Origin: Aquibacillus albus
GTDB lineage: Bacteria > Bacillota > Bacilli > Bacillales > Amphibacillaceae
Assembly: GCF_016908325.1 (NCBI RefSeq)
Contig: NZ_JAFBDR010000004.1
Span: 169,485-233,484, forward strand
DNA length: 64,000 nt
Direction: 5' to 3'
The notes under the pieces are model-generated. The model was not told the origin of the DNA, did no database searches, and saw only the letters and a list, made by a program, of their open reading frames with translations. How positions within the stretch are numbered: the stretch's first letter is position 1; each line of letters begins with the position of its first letter. Shown here in pieces: positions 38,804 to 47,212 of this stretch. A program made the position numbers and the translations under genes.

Positions 38804-38819
38804 ATGAATACGCTTTCAA
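38804..38819 (-). promoter_or_regulatory. cre-like site upstream of abfA 2
   Basis: ATGAATACGCTTTCAA matches the CcpA consensus WTGNAARCGNWWWCAW with a single mismatch. Confidence 0.6.
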
Positions 38820-38889
38820 ATCGTACAAAAATATAAAAGTTATCGCTGATTTTTTAAACATTAAATAACTTCTATATCCGTATCCGCTT

Positions 38890-38905
38890 TCAACGTACGA
38901 ACATT
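38890..38905 (-). promoter_or_regulatory. AraR-type box, partial
   Basis: TCAACGTACGAACATT carries a CGTACG core, 25 bp from a fuller box at 38930. Confidence 0.45.
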
Positions 38906-38929
38906 TATTAGTTAACCAAACGCATTCGA

Positions 38930-38947
38930 AAAATCGTACGTATAAGT
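38930..38947 (-). promoter_or_regulatory. AraR-type operator upstream of abfA 2
   Basis: AAAATCGTACGTATAAGT with the TCGTACGTA core. Confidence 0.62.
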
Positions 38948-39207
38948 GTTGTTAATTTGATTATATATAAGTCTCTTATATATTTCAACATGTTTTTAGC
39001 AAATTACTCAAGAAACTTATTACCATTTACGTTTTCACGCTCATTTTAGCATGGAATCCTATTATTATCTTACAATATTGGTAGGTTGTGGTTAATCTCC
39101 GAAACTAGCATGATCCTTATTTTACAGTTTCTTCTACATTCAATAACTAGATTTTTCGACAAAATCTCTATTTTTATAAATTAAACAACTTATACCTACA
39201 ACTTTTT

Positions 39208-39225
39208 AACCTTGTACGTACTACA
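39208..39225 (-). promoter_or_regulatory. AraR-type operator downstream of the GH43 gene
   Basis: AACCTTGTACGTACTACA has a full GTACGTAC core. It lies about 490 bp upstream of abfA 2 and just past the GH43 stop, so it may act by looping or belong to an overlooked promoter. Confidence 0.58.
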
Positions 39226-39291
39226 TAATTTCAAGTTTATAGTTGATTTCTCTTAATATTACTTTTCAATAGTTTTATACAGCTGTAGCGT

Positions 39292-40626
39292 TTACCAGCC
39301 TATATCAAACGTCGCAGCCTGCTTTTCTGTATCTGTAGTAACTTCACTAACTCTTAAAAATGCCCCATCTTGTTTAATGTATTTATGTGGGTGTTTATAA
39401 GAAATAAACGACGTTCCTCCCACTCCACTTAATCCATTAATTTTTTTAAAGGTTGCCTCTTGCTTAAATTCTTCTGAACCATCAAGCTTCTCTAAGCGCA
39501 AAACAAAGTTATAAGCTTTTAAATAATAATTGGGATAAGCAATAGATTCAAACGATACCGCATCTGAATCTGCTAAACCTTCAACTAGTTTCCATTGTGA
39601 ATGTTCATAAGGATCAAAAGGATAAGACTCTAATTTAGCAAACCCATCCTCACTGGTTACATAATAATCCGGGTTTTGAAAAGACTTTATACGATTCCAC
39701 TTCGGTTTTTTCCCCCAATATTGAATAAGATTGTCCAGTTCATGCTGATCAATCTCAACAACAGATGCATGTTTTGCATTCAGAGGAGCATTATAATTTC
39801 TCCTGTTTAACGGTAACCAAGTCGCTTCGCTTAGATCATCAGTTTCCCATACGTAGAACTTCCCATTTGAAGGATAATAATTATCTCCGTACAAATACCA
39901 TTTATCGATATCATTACTTTTTACTATTAAAGGTGCTTCAAACTGAGGATCACCAATCGTTTTTAAATATAAATTGGAATCAAAGCTTCGTGGTTTTAAA
40001 GATTCAGACTTTGCAATTTTCACTCGCTTTCCTTCATAAGGAGGTTCATTTGCATCACGTTCATCCTTATAATATAAATAATGGACATCATCATGGGATA
40101 CGATTGATGCATCAATAACATTGTACCCTGGATCAAAATAAACTTCTGGTTTACTTACATTCATAAAATCTGACGTATAATTTACATAGATACGATTACG
40201 ATCGGTGTTTCCGGACCAAATGATTCCATACTGTTCAAACTTAGTGTCATAAAAAACTTCCGGTGCCCAAGCATGCATTGCTGAATCGTTCATTCTTAAC
40301 AATCTTCCTTCAGTAAAAGTAACCAGATCCGTCGAGTCGTAACACATAATATATTCGCTATTCCACATGTTTGTAGCTAATATAACAAAAGTCCCATCAT
40401 TTTTACGATATATATATGGGTCTCGCAGCCCCTTTTCACCTATTTCTGGCTCAAGCACTGGGCGATTATCATTAAATGGAATCCAATGAAGCCCATCATA
40501 GCTATAAGCCATGTGTAACGAATGCTCATCTCCATTCCCATTTGGTGATTCTGTAAAATAACCCATCACAAAAGCTTTAAATGAACGGTTAGATGCAGCT
40601 TCAACCTTATTATTGTTATTTCTCAA
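39292..40626 (-). CDS. GH43 glycosidase with C-terminal CBM42 (AbfB) domain
   Basis: About 444 residues. TTG 40626 is favoured because it lies nine bases after AAGGAG, while the TTG at 40635 touches it. Residues up to about 300 form a five-bladed propeller GH43-like domain (GYFTESPNGNGDEHSLHMAY, LRDPYIYRKNDGTF, HAWAPEVFYD). The rest is an arabinofuranose-binding AbfB/CBM42 domain (SFQNPDYYVTSEDG, YPFDPYEHSQW, YLKAYNFVLRLE). No signal peptide, unusual for a protein with a carbohydrate-binding module, so it probably handles imported oligosaccharides. Exact linkage unknown. Confidence 0.85.
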   Translation of the reverse strand: MRNNNNKVEAASNRSFKAFVMGYFTESPNGNGDEHSLHMAYSYDGLHWIPFNDNRPVLEPEIGEKGLRDPYIYRKNDGTFVILATNMWNSEYIMCYDSTDLVTFTEGRLLRMNDSAMHAWAPEVFYDTKFEQYGIIWSGNTDRNRIYVNYTSDFMNVSKPEVYFDPGYNVIDASIVSHDDVHYLYYKDERDANEPPYEGKRVKIAKSESLKPRSFDSNLYLKTIGDPQFEAPLIVKSNDIDKWYLYGDNYYPSNGKFYVWETDDLSEATWLPLNRRNYNAPLNAKHASVVEIDQHELDNLIQYWGKKPKWNRIKSFQNPDYYVTSEDGFAKLESYPFDPYEHSQWKLVEGLADSDAVSFESIAYPNYYLKAYNFVLRLEKLDGSEEFKQEATFKKINGLSGVGGTSFISYKHPHKYIKQDGAFLRVSEVTTDTEKQAATFDIGW

Positions 40627-40662
40627 TTTGCTCAACTCCTTCCCACAAGTTAGTAAATATCA

Positions 40663-40714
40663 AAATAAAAAAGCTTTTCATGAATACTAAAAACAAACAC
40701 ACGATGAAAAGCTT
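40663..40714 (-). terminator. Terminator of the first araR gene
   Basis: AAGCTTTTCAT / ATGAAAAGCTT perfect 11-bp stem, then TTTTTTATTTT on the minus strand. It separates araR 1 from the GH43 gene. Confidence 0.85.
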
Positions 40715-40796
40715 CAAACACAGGTAATCGTATCAGCGATGACGACAATGGATGCTTCTATCATTAATAAACCTTAATCTTCGACAGGTAAAACAA

Positions 40797-41948
40797 TTAC
40801 TTTGAACCTATTGGACTTTCAAATTTACCTTCCAAAAGCTCCTCTTGAAACTTACCTACTCTTTTCGTAGATGTTCGAATAAATAGCTCTGGTTCATATA
40901 CAATTGACTCTGTTGATTTCTTTCCACTACCATTTCTATTTTTAATCATTTCCACTAGCAATTGAGCAGCTTCATAGCCCATTTTACTCTTTGGATGTTT
41001 CACAGTAGTTAATTTTACTTCCGAAACCTCTGATAGACTTGAATCATCATACCCTACAATCGAGATATCTCTAGGAACCTGCAAATCTCTTTTTCTAAGA
41101 ACATCCAACAACTCCAAAACAAGCTGGTCATTATAACAAACAATTCCAGTAGGAGTCTGCATATTCGAATCTAGTAAAGCCTCCAGCTTTTCTACCGGTT
41201 TACTATATCGGTTTTGCGTATTATAACTTATTATATTTGAAGTATTAATTGGAATGTCGTACATCCGGTGGGCTTTAATAAACCCTTTCAACCTTTTGGA
41301 TCCTTGCATATCATCTGTTTTAAATATTGCAACGATATCACGATGTCCTAATTTAATCAGATGTTCCGCTTGGATAAATCCGCCTTTTTCATCATCAAGT
41401 ACAATAGTTGTTGGTTCTAGTTCATGATAAAAGGCATTAATCATGAGATAAGGAATCATCTCTCTCTCTAAACTCAAGTACAAATGAAGATTAGGGCTAG
41501 CTGAAGAACTTTTCGTAGGTTCGATAATCACACCCGCGTAATTCCCTGTTAAGATAATCTCTAACACTTGCTTTTCTTGATTATAGTCATTATTCGTATT
41601 GAAGATAGTCACATTATACCCATGCTTACTTAAATAAGATTCGGCACCTCTTATAATGGAAGGAAATATATATTCAGAGATATAAGTAGTAATAATTGCT
41701 ATATTGTTATTTGGCTGCCTTAAACTTTTTGTTTTTGAACGATCGGCACAATAAGTTCCGGAGCCTTGAACCTTGTATAACCATCCCTCATTCGCCAATT
41801 CACCTATAGCTAAACGAACAGTATGGCGACTAACTCCATATTCCTTAATCATATCATTTTCAGAGCTTAACTTTTGATGCGGCGCAAGTGTTCCCTCAAG
41901 TATTTTTGATTTTATTGCTTGCTTAATCACTTGATACTTACTAGTCAT
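40797..41948 (-). CDS. araR: AraR-type repressor 1 (GntR HTH, LacI-like sensor)
   Basis: 383 residues. The N-terminal GntR-type winged helix (KLSSENDMIKEYGVSRHTVR) is followed by a periplasmic-binding-protein-like domain (NNIAIITTYISEYIFPSIIR, AGVIIEPTKSS, HLIKLGHRDIVAIFKTDD, DISIVGYDDS). This fusion is the hallmark of AraR, which represses arabinose genes until L-arabinose binds. A near paralogue lies directly upstream at 42290. Its promoter region carries an AraR box and a cre-like site, so self-repression is likely. Confidence 0.93.
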   Translation of the reverse strand: MTSKYQVIKQAIKSKILEGTLAPHQKLSSENDMIKEYGVSRHTVRLAIGELANEGWLYKVQGSGTYCADRSKTKSLRQPNNNIAIITTYISEYIFPSIIRGAESYLSKHGYNVTIFNTNNDYNQEKQVLEIILTGNYAGVIIEPTKSSSASPNLHLYLSLEREMIPYLMINAFYHELEPTTIVLDDEKGGFIQAEHLIKLGHRDIVAIFKTDDMQGSKRLKGFIKAHRMYDIPINTSNIISYNTQNRYSKPVEKLEALLDSNMQTPTGIVCYNDQLVLELLDVLRKRDLQVPRDISIVGYDDSSLSEVSEVKLTTVKHPKSKMGYEAAQLLVEMIKNRNGSGKKSTESIVYEPELFIRTSTKRVGKFQEELLEGKFESPIGSK

Positions 41949-42049
41949 AACAACACCCCTTCTTAGAAAAACGGCAGCTTATACTTTCAACCGACTAAAC
42001 TTATAAATTGCTGAAATCACAAGAAACACATCATAAAGCACGCTTTATT

Positions 42050-42065
42050 TTGATAGCGCTTTCAA
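42050..42065 (-). promoter_or_regulatory. cre-like site upstream of araR 1
   Basis: TTGATAGCGCTTTCAA, one mismatch to the CcpA consensus. Confidence 0.58.
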
Positions 42066-42083
42066 CTTGTGTTAAAATTTTTA

Positions 42084-42102
42084 ACTTTCGTACGTACTAT
42101 TA
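42084..42102 (-). promoter_or_regulatory. AraR-type operator upstream of araR 1
   Basis: ACTTTCGTACGTACTATTA has the full CGTACGTAC core about 140 bp ahead of the gene, fitting autoregulation. Confidence 0.65.
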
Positions 42103-42248
42103 ATTATAAGTAATGTGAAACGTTTTTACAATAAGTTTAACTTATACATTATTAAGTGATGAATAACTATTTGTTAGAGATTTTTTGCTACGTCGAATTG
42201 CTTTTTGAACATCCTCTTTACTAAAATGTCAACATTTGCTCCTGTGTA

Positions 42249-42283
42249 AAAGGCAGGTTACCCTCCCTCATGCAGGATAACCC
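42249..42283 (-). terminator. Possible terminator after araR 2
   Basis: GGTTACC and GGATAACC arms can pair (one mismatch) just past the stop. The T tail is short. Confidence 0.5.
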
Positions 42284-42289
42284 TATTTG

Positions 42290-43402
42290 TTAAGATTCTA
42301 GTTCTTTTGTCGAATGTCGAACAATTAATTGAGGATCATAAACAATCGACTCAACTGAACTATTTGCTTTCTTTTTATTTGTTTCTTTTTCTTTTACTAA
42401 ATCTAAAATTACCTTCGCTGCATTTTTGCCCATTTCACTTTTGGGATGTGCAACAGTAGTTAGTTTCACTTCGGAAACCTTAGCTAAAAATGAATCATCA
42501 AAACCTACAACTGAAATATCCTCAGGTACTTTCAGCTTTAGTTCACGCAGTACATCTAATAACTTTATCGCCAACTCATCATTGTAACAAACAACACCAG
42601 TCGGCTTATCTACTGTTCGAGATAAGAAATTTCTTAATTCCTGATTCGGTTTCGTTTCTTTTTCGTTTGAGCTGTACGTGACAATATTATTAGGGTTTAT
42701 CGGTAAACCATAGGTTCGGTGAGCTTTTAGATAACCCTTCATACGTTTCGTTCCTTGAATGTCATCCGTTTTAAAGAAACCAACGATATTTCGGTGCCCT
42801 AATTTGATAAGGTGCTCCGTTTGAAGATAGGCACCCTTTTCATCATCCAATACGATATTTATAGGCTCTAATTCATCATAATAGGCATTAATCATAATAT
42901 AGGGTATATGCTGTCTTTCCAAATTCAAATAATAATTAATGTTTGGGTTTGTTAACGCGCTTTTCGTTGGTTCAATAATAACGCCATCAAAATTCTGCGT
43001 TAATATTGTTTCTAGAAAACGTTTTTCATTTTCATGATCGTTATTTGTACTAAATAGACTGACATGATAACCCTGTTCACTTAAATAGGATTCTGCTCCT
43101 CTAATAATCGAAGGAAATATATAATCCGAAATATACGTAGTAATGATGGCGATGTTTTTTTGATTACCATTTGTTGCAGCTTCTACTTGTGAACGATCTG
43201 CACAAAACGTACCTGCACCTTGCTCTCGATATAGCCAGCCCTGATTCACTAAGTCACCTATCGCCAAACGAACGGTGTGGCGACTCACATCAAACTGCTT
43301 CATTAACTCGCTTTCTGAGCTTATCTTTTGGTGCGGTTGGAAAGTTCCATCCAATATCTTTGACTTTATCGCTTGTTTAACAATATTATATTTTGTTTGC
43401 AT
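42290..43402 (-). CDS. araR: AraR-type repressor 2 (GntR HTH, LacI-like sensor)
   Basis: About 370 residues from ATG 43402 (QTKYNIVKQAIKSKI), behind GGGGTG; an upstream in-frame ATG lacks a ribosome site. Same architecture as araR 1: KISSESELMKQFDVSRHTVR, NIAIITTYISDYIFPSIIR, GVIIEPTKSAL, DISVVGFDDS. The recognition-helix region VSRHTVRLAIG is identical in the two paralogues, so both should bind the same operators. Effector-domain differences may give distinct sugar responses. It lies downstream of araA, separated by a terminator. Confidence 0.93.
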   Translation of the reverse strand: MQTKYNIVKQAIKSKILDGTFQPHQKISSESELMKQFDVSRHTVRLAIGDLVNQGWLYREQGAGTFCADRSQVEAATNGNQKNIAIITTYISDYIFPSIIRGAESYLSEQGYHVSLFSTNNDHENEKRFLETILTQNFDGVIIEPTKSALTNPNINYYLNLERQHIPYIMINAYYDELEPINIVLDDEKGAYLQTEHLIKLGHRNIVGFFKTDDIQGTKRMKGYLKAHRTYGLPINPNNIVTYSSNEKETKPNQELRNFLSRTVDKPTGVVCYNDELAIKLLDVLRELKLKVPEDISVVGFDDSFLAKVSEVKLTTVAHPKSEMGKNAAKVILDLVKEKETNKKKANSSVESIVYDPQLIVRHSTKELES

Positions 43403-43564
43403 AGTAACACCCCAACTATTGTCTAACATTTTCTATCTGTCGTTCGTATAAGTTATCCTAATAGATTATACCATCCTTGTTCGTTCAGGGGTAATAACTT
43501 TTCCAAATAAACAACTTACCATCCATTCCACTATTTGCTCTTCTAATGGCTGCTTATGGATTAA

Positions 43565-43604
43565 TGTAAAAAGAATGCAGAGATTTACCATCGTAAACCT
43601 CTGC
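43565..43604 (-). terminator. Terminator of the araDA operon
   Basis: GCAGAGATTTAC / GTAAACCTCTGC stem with a 4-nt loop, then a T-rich tail on the minus strand. Confidence 0.85.
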
Positions 43605-43624
43605 GGAAAAAATCGCTGTAACCT

Positions 43625-45112
43625 TTATCTTCTCCAAATTGCCTCATTCCATTTTAGCTCATTTCTAAATTGTCTTACATTTGTATCTTGATCAATAACA
43701 ACACACTCAACCTCAACCATATCCGCAAAGTCATATAATTGTTCTGTCGTTACATCAAGCGAGAATACTGTATGGTGAGCACCTCCAGCATAAATCCATG
43801 ATTCCGTAGCTTCACTTAATGAAGGTTGTGGTTTCCAAAGCACCTTCGCAACCGGTAGCTTTGGTGTTTCAATAGTTGGCTGTTCAGCCTTTACTTCATT
43901 AATGACTAATCGGTACCTACCACCTAACTCAACTAATGAAGCATTGACAGCATCTCCACCTTTTCCGTCAAACACGAGACGAGCAGGATCTTCTTTTCCA
44001 CCTATTCCCAGTGGACTTACAACAATCTTAGGCTTTGTTGCTGATACCGTTGGACATATTTCCAGCATATGTGAACCAAGAACCTTTTCATTCCCTGGTT
44101 CCAAGTGGTACGTATAGTCTTCCATGAAGGATGTACCTTCATTACCAGCAATAATTTTCATGACACGAAGTAACGCTGCTGTTCTCCAATCCCCTTCTCC
44201 AGCAAATCCATACCCTTCTGCCATTAAGCGTTGTGCAGCTAGACCTGGCAATTGCTTCATTCCGTGAAGATCTTCAAAGTTAGTTGTAAATGCGTTATAG
44301 TTTCTTTCAGAAAGGAAAGACTTCAAACCTAACTCAATTCGGCCTTGCTCCAAGATTGAATCTCTAACCGGACCAGGTTGCTTTGCTTCCTCTGGTATTT
44401 CATACAATTCTTGATATTCGTTAAATAAGTCCTCTAGTTGCTGATCAGTGACTTTATCCATCTCTTCCACTAAGTCACCAATTCCATAGTAATCTACTGT
44501 CCAACCAAATTTAATTTGAGCTTCTACTTTATCTCCATCTGTAACAGCTACATTTCTCATATTGTCTCCAAAACGAGCTACACGAACATTTGGACCCTCC
44601 GTATAAGCAACAGCCGTTTTCATCCAGTTTCCAACTCTGCCTGTTACTTCACTGTTTTGCCAATGTCCTACTACAACTTTACGCGGAATATTCATACGCG
44701 TTCCGATAAACCCGTACTCTCTATCGCCATGAGCTGCTTGGTTTAGATTCATGAAGTCCATATCAATGTCACTCCATGGAATATCACGATTGTACTGTGT
44801 ATGCAGGTGTAATAACGGTTTTTGTAAAGAACCTAGACCAGCTATCCACATTTTTGCTGGAGAGAACGTGTGCATCCATGTAATAAGACCCGCACAATTC
44901 TCATCTGCGTTCGCTTTCAAGGCTAGCTGACGGATGTCTTCAGCAGTTGTTAAAACAGACTTAAAAACAATCGGGAAAGGTAAATCCCCCTCCTTATTCA
45001 ATCCATCGACAACTGCCTGAGAATTTGCCGCAACTTCTTGCAAAGCATCTTCTCCATATAAATGTTGACTACCTGTAACAAACCAAAATTCATAAGGTTT
45101 AATCGTTAACAT
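43625..45112 (-). CDS. araA: L-arabinose isomerase
   Basis: 495 residues, full length. It converts L-arabinose to L-ribulose in the cytoplasm. Family blocks are FWFVTGSQHLYGEDAL, CAGLITWMHTFSPAKMWI, GFAGEGDWRTAALLR with an active-site Glu, EDYTYHLEP, and GGAHHTVFS. Second gene of araD-araA, 106 bp after araD. Starts at ATG behind AGGAGG. Confidence 0.97.
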   Translation of the reverse strand: MLTIKPYEFWFVTGSQHLYGEDALQEVAANSQAVVDGLNKEGDLPFPIVFKSVLTTAEDIRQLALKANADENCAGLITWMHTFSPAKMWIAGLGSLQKPLLHLHTQYNRDIPWSDIDMDFMNLNQAAHGDREYGFIGTRMNIPRKVVVGHWQNSEVTGRVGNWMKTAVAYTEGPNVRVARFGDNMRNVAVTDGDKVEAQIKFGWTVDYYGIGDLVEEMDKVTDQQLEDLFNEYQELYEIPEEAKQPGPVRDSILEQGRIELGLKSFLSERNYNAFTTNFEDLHGMKQLPGLAAQRLMAEGYGFAGEGDWRTAALLRVMKIIAGNEGTSFMEDYTYHLEPGNEKVLGSHMLEICPTVSATKPKIVVSPLGIGGKEDPARLVFDGKGGDAVNASLVELGGRYRLVINEVKAEQPTIETPKLPVAKVLWKPQPSLSEATESWIYAGGAHHTVFSLDVTTEQLYDFADMVEVECVVIDQDTNVRQFRNELKWNEAIWRR

Positions 45113-45218
45113 TGTTATTTCCTCCTAATAGATTAATAGTTTACGTTTCATTCACTACCGGATTCTGTTGCGAAATCAACTCTAATTGTATTTTTTCCAT
45201 GAATTCTGGGTCCACTTA

Positions 45219-45908
45219 TTATTTTTGGCCATAATAAGCGTCGGCTCCATGTTTTCTTAAGTAGTGCTTATCTAATAAGGTCTGATCCATTCGAGGAGTA
45301 TCCGGATTGATTTGGTAAGCATGATAATTCATTTTTGCAACTTCTTCTAGTACTACCGCATTATGAACTGCTTCATTTGCATCCTTTCCCCAGTTGAACG
45401 GGGCGTGGCTATGAACCAAAACACTTGGTATTTCAAGCGGGTTGATATCCTTGAATGTTTCAACAATAACGTTACCTGTTTCTAATTCATACTCTCCATG
45501 AATTTCTTCATCTGTCATTCTTCTTGTACACGGAACCGCACCATAAAAATAATCTGCCTGTGTAGTTCCTAACGGTTGAATTGGCTTTCCCGCCTGTGCC
45601 CAGCTTGTTGCCCATGGAGAGTGTGTATGAACAATTCCACCCACACCAGGGAAATTTTTATATAGTACTAGGTGTGTAGGCGTATCCGATGAAGGTTTTA
45701 AGCTTCCTTCTACAACGTTGCCCTCTAAATCCAAGACTACTAAATCATTAGCTGTTAGCTCTTCATAAGGCACACCACTCGGCTTAATAACAACAAGTTC
45801 TGAATCTTTGTCGAAACCGCTTACATTTCCCCAAGTGAAAGTAACTAATCCATGTTTTGGAAGAGCCAAATTCGCTTCTAAAACCTGCTGTTTTAAATCC
45901 TCTAACAT
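45219..45908 (-). CDS. araD: L-ribulose-5-phosphate 4-epimerase
   Basis: 229 residues. Class II aldolase/epimerase family: [13 protein letters not shown] and [12 protein letters not shown] at the N-terminus, zinc ligands in VHTHSPWAT and VHSHAPF, and acidic residue in IVETFKD. It makes D-xylulose 5-phosphate for the pentose phosphate pathway. It heads the operon behind a cluster of AraR boxes. The kinase araB that should act between AraA and AraD is not here. Confidence 0.97.
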   Translation of the reverse strand: MLEDLKQQVLEANLALPKHGLVTFTWGNVSGFDKDSELVVIKPSGVPYEELTANDLVVLDLEGNVVEGSLKPSSDTPTHLVLYKNFPGVGGIVHTHSPWATSWAQAGKPIQPLGTTQADYFYGAVPCTRRMTDEEIHGEYELETGNVIVETFKDINPLEIPSVLVHSHAPFNWGKDANEAVHNAVVLEEVAKMNYHAYQINPDTPRMDQTLLDKHYLRKHGADAYYGQK

Positions 45909-45932
45909 TCGTATTCAGCACCCTTCTTTATG

Positions 45933-45964
45933 ATATCGTACAACATATTCCTTGTACGTATATT
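45933..45964 (-). promoter_or_regulatory. AraR-type boxes near the araD start
   Basis: TATCGTACAACATA at 45935 and TTCCTTGTACGTATATT at 45948 lie 25-55 bp upstream of araD. Confidence 0.62.
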
Positions 45965-45989
45965 TTTTTGGATTAATTTTATGATAATA

Positions 45990-46007
45990 TAATTCGTACG
46001 TACAATC
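45990..46007 (-). promoter_or_regulatory. AraR-type operator upstream of araD
   Basis: TAATTCGTACGTACAATC is the best match in the window to the palindromic AraR operator. It is about 40 bp from the box at 45950, a spacing that fits cooperative binding. Confidence 0.72.
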
Positions 46008-46196
46008 AATAACTAAGTGTGTTTTTTTTTAATTATTTTTTTAAAAGTAGTTTTTTTATTGTTGTTAAGACATTTACTGCTTGATTTTCCTATTTTTATA
46101 GAATAAATCTATATTCGAAATTTGTTTAAGAATCATAAATACCATACAACTAACTTATTGAAATTAAATGTAACTTATATATTTTAAAACAAGTAA

Positions 46197-46227
46197 AAAG
46201 AGAGATAGCAATAGCTATACTCTCTTA
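46197..46227 (-). terminator. Terminator of the DUF2680 gene
   Basis: AAGAGAG...AGC / GCT...CTCTCTT stem directly after the stop; T run on the minus strand. Confidence 0.7.
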
Positions 46228-46235
46228 TAATTCAT

Positions 46236-46574
46236 TTATTCACCTTTATGCTTATGGTGATGTTTTTTATCCCACTTCGGAATATATCCATCCTTTTCCA
46301 TTTTCTCGAAAAACTTGTCTAAATGTTTTTTCATCTGTTCTCCATCTTCTTTTGTAAGTACACCAAATTCCACATACTTATTAATGATCCCTTTTCTTTT
46401 GTTAATGACGTCTTCATACAATACTTTTAATTCTTTTAGCTGTTCCTCAGTAAGTTTTACATCCTTATATTGTGGCATTTCTTCTTGCTCTTCTGCAAAG
46501 GCAAAGCTTGGTATAGCAATGAGGAATGCTAAGGTAAGTAAAGCAATGAATGTAGAGTGAAAATACTTTTTCAT
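46236..46574 (-). CDS. Secreted DUF2680 protein, YckD-like
   Basis: 112 residues. A signal peptide ends near SFAFAEE. The mature part is a charged two-helix protein (LTEEQLKELKVLYEDVINKR, FGVLTKEDGEQMKKHLDKFF) with a histidine/lysine tail (HHHKHK) that could bind metal. Function of the family is unknown. Monocistronic, starting at ATG behind GGAGAT. Confidence 0.85.
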   Translation of the reverse strand: MKKYFHSTFIALLTLAFLIAIPSFAFAEEQEEMPQYKDVKLTEEQLKELKVLYEDVINKRKGIINKYVEFGVLTKEDGEQMKKHLDKFFEKMEKDGYIPKWDKKHHHKHKGE

Positions 46575-46771
46575 GTTGTATCTCCTTTCCGGTAGGGTAC
46601 ACTTACTTTTTCCAACCAGTCAGGAAATATACTCTCATAACAAGCCATTATTTAAGGCTGTTTTATAAATAATTGTTGCTTTTTATAAATAAGTTTAATT
46701 GCAAAAAGCTACACTGCGCAACATAGATTAATGCGCAATAAAAATTATTATCTAAAAAATGCTTATCCGCC

Positions 46772-46891
46772 GCTGTGGAAAAACACTCGCTTTCCGCGGG
46801 CAACGCCTCAGCCTCCTCGGAAGCAAAAACCGCTTCCTGCGGGGTCTTCACCTGTTGCTTTTCCCGCAGGAGTCTCGCATTTTTCCACAGC
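46772..46891. repeat. GC-rich palindromic intergenic element, 120 bp
   Basis: GCTGTGGAAAAA and TTTTTCCACAGC form perfect 12-bp terminal inverted repeats. The interior (TCCGCGGGCAACGCCTCAGC, CTTCCTGCGGGG, CCCGCAGGAGTC) is far richer in G+C than the surroundings. This matches a repeat type widespread between Bacillaceae genes. Confidence 0.8.
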
Positions 46892-47025
46892 TTGGCTTTG
46901 TTTTCTCAAGCAGGTGAGATAATTGTGCAACTGCCATGCGCAGAACGTTGTAAAGAACTTTAATACAATTGTTTTATCAAGAAATTATAGTTGTGTTGAG
47001 AAACTTCCACTATACAGCGAGCGGA

Positions 47026-47131
47026 GGAAATACACGAAGACTCCTGCGGGAGGAATGGCATCGGTGAGACCCCGCAGAGCGAAAGCTCGAGGAGGCTCAC
47101 CAGCCGCCCGCGGAAAGCGAAGTGTATTTCC
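47026..47131. repeat. GC-rich palindromic intergenic element, 106 bp
   Basis: GGAAATACAC and GTGTATTTCC form 10-bp inverted ends. The interior shares ACTCCTGCGGGAGGA, ACCCCGCAG, GAGGAGGCTCACC and CGCGGAAAGCGA with the previous element and with 8842-8880, so it is the same family with different tips. Confidence 0.8.
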
Positions 47132-47212
47132 GGAGCGCGTATCTAAGCTCACCTTTTGTTACGCATTATACGTCAACTGAGTAATAAAAATACAAAGAAT
47201 ACAAAAAGCTTG

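Larger units (their letters stand above)
46575..47212. other. Non-coding stretch holding two GC-rich palindromic elements
   Basis: 638 bp without a gene. Frames that seem open here on both strands come only from the two repeats (46772-46891 and 47026-47131). Confidence 0.7.

Noticed and set aside
46663..47180. Several open frames of 60-85 codons on both strands
   Set aside because: They run through GC-rich palindromic repeats, lack ribosome sites and have repeat-derived composition.
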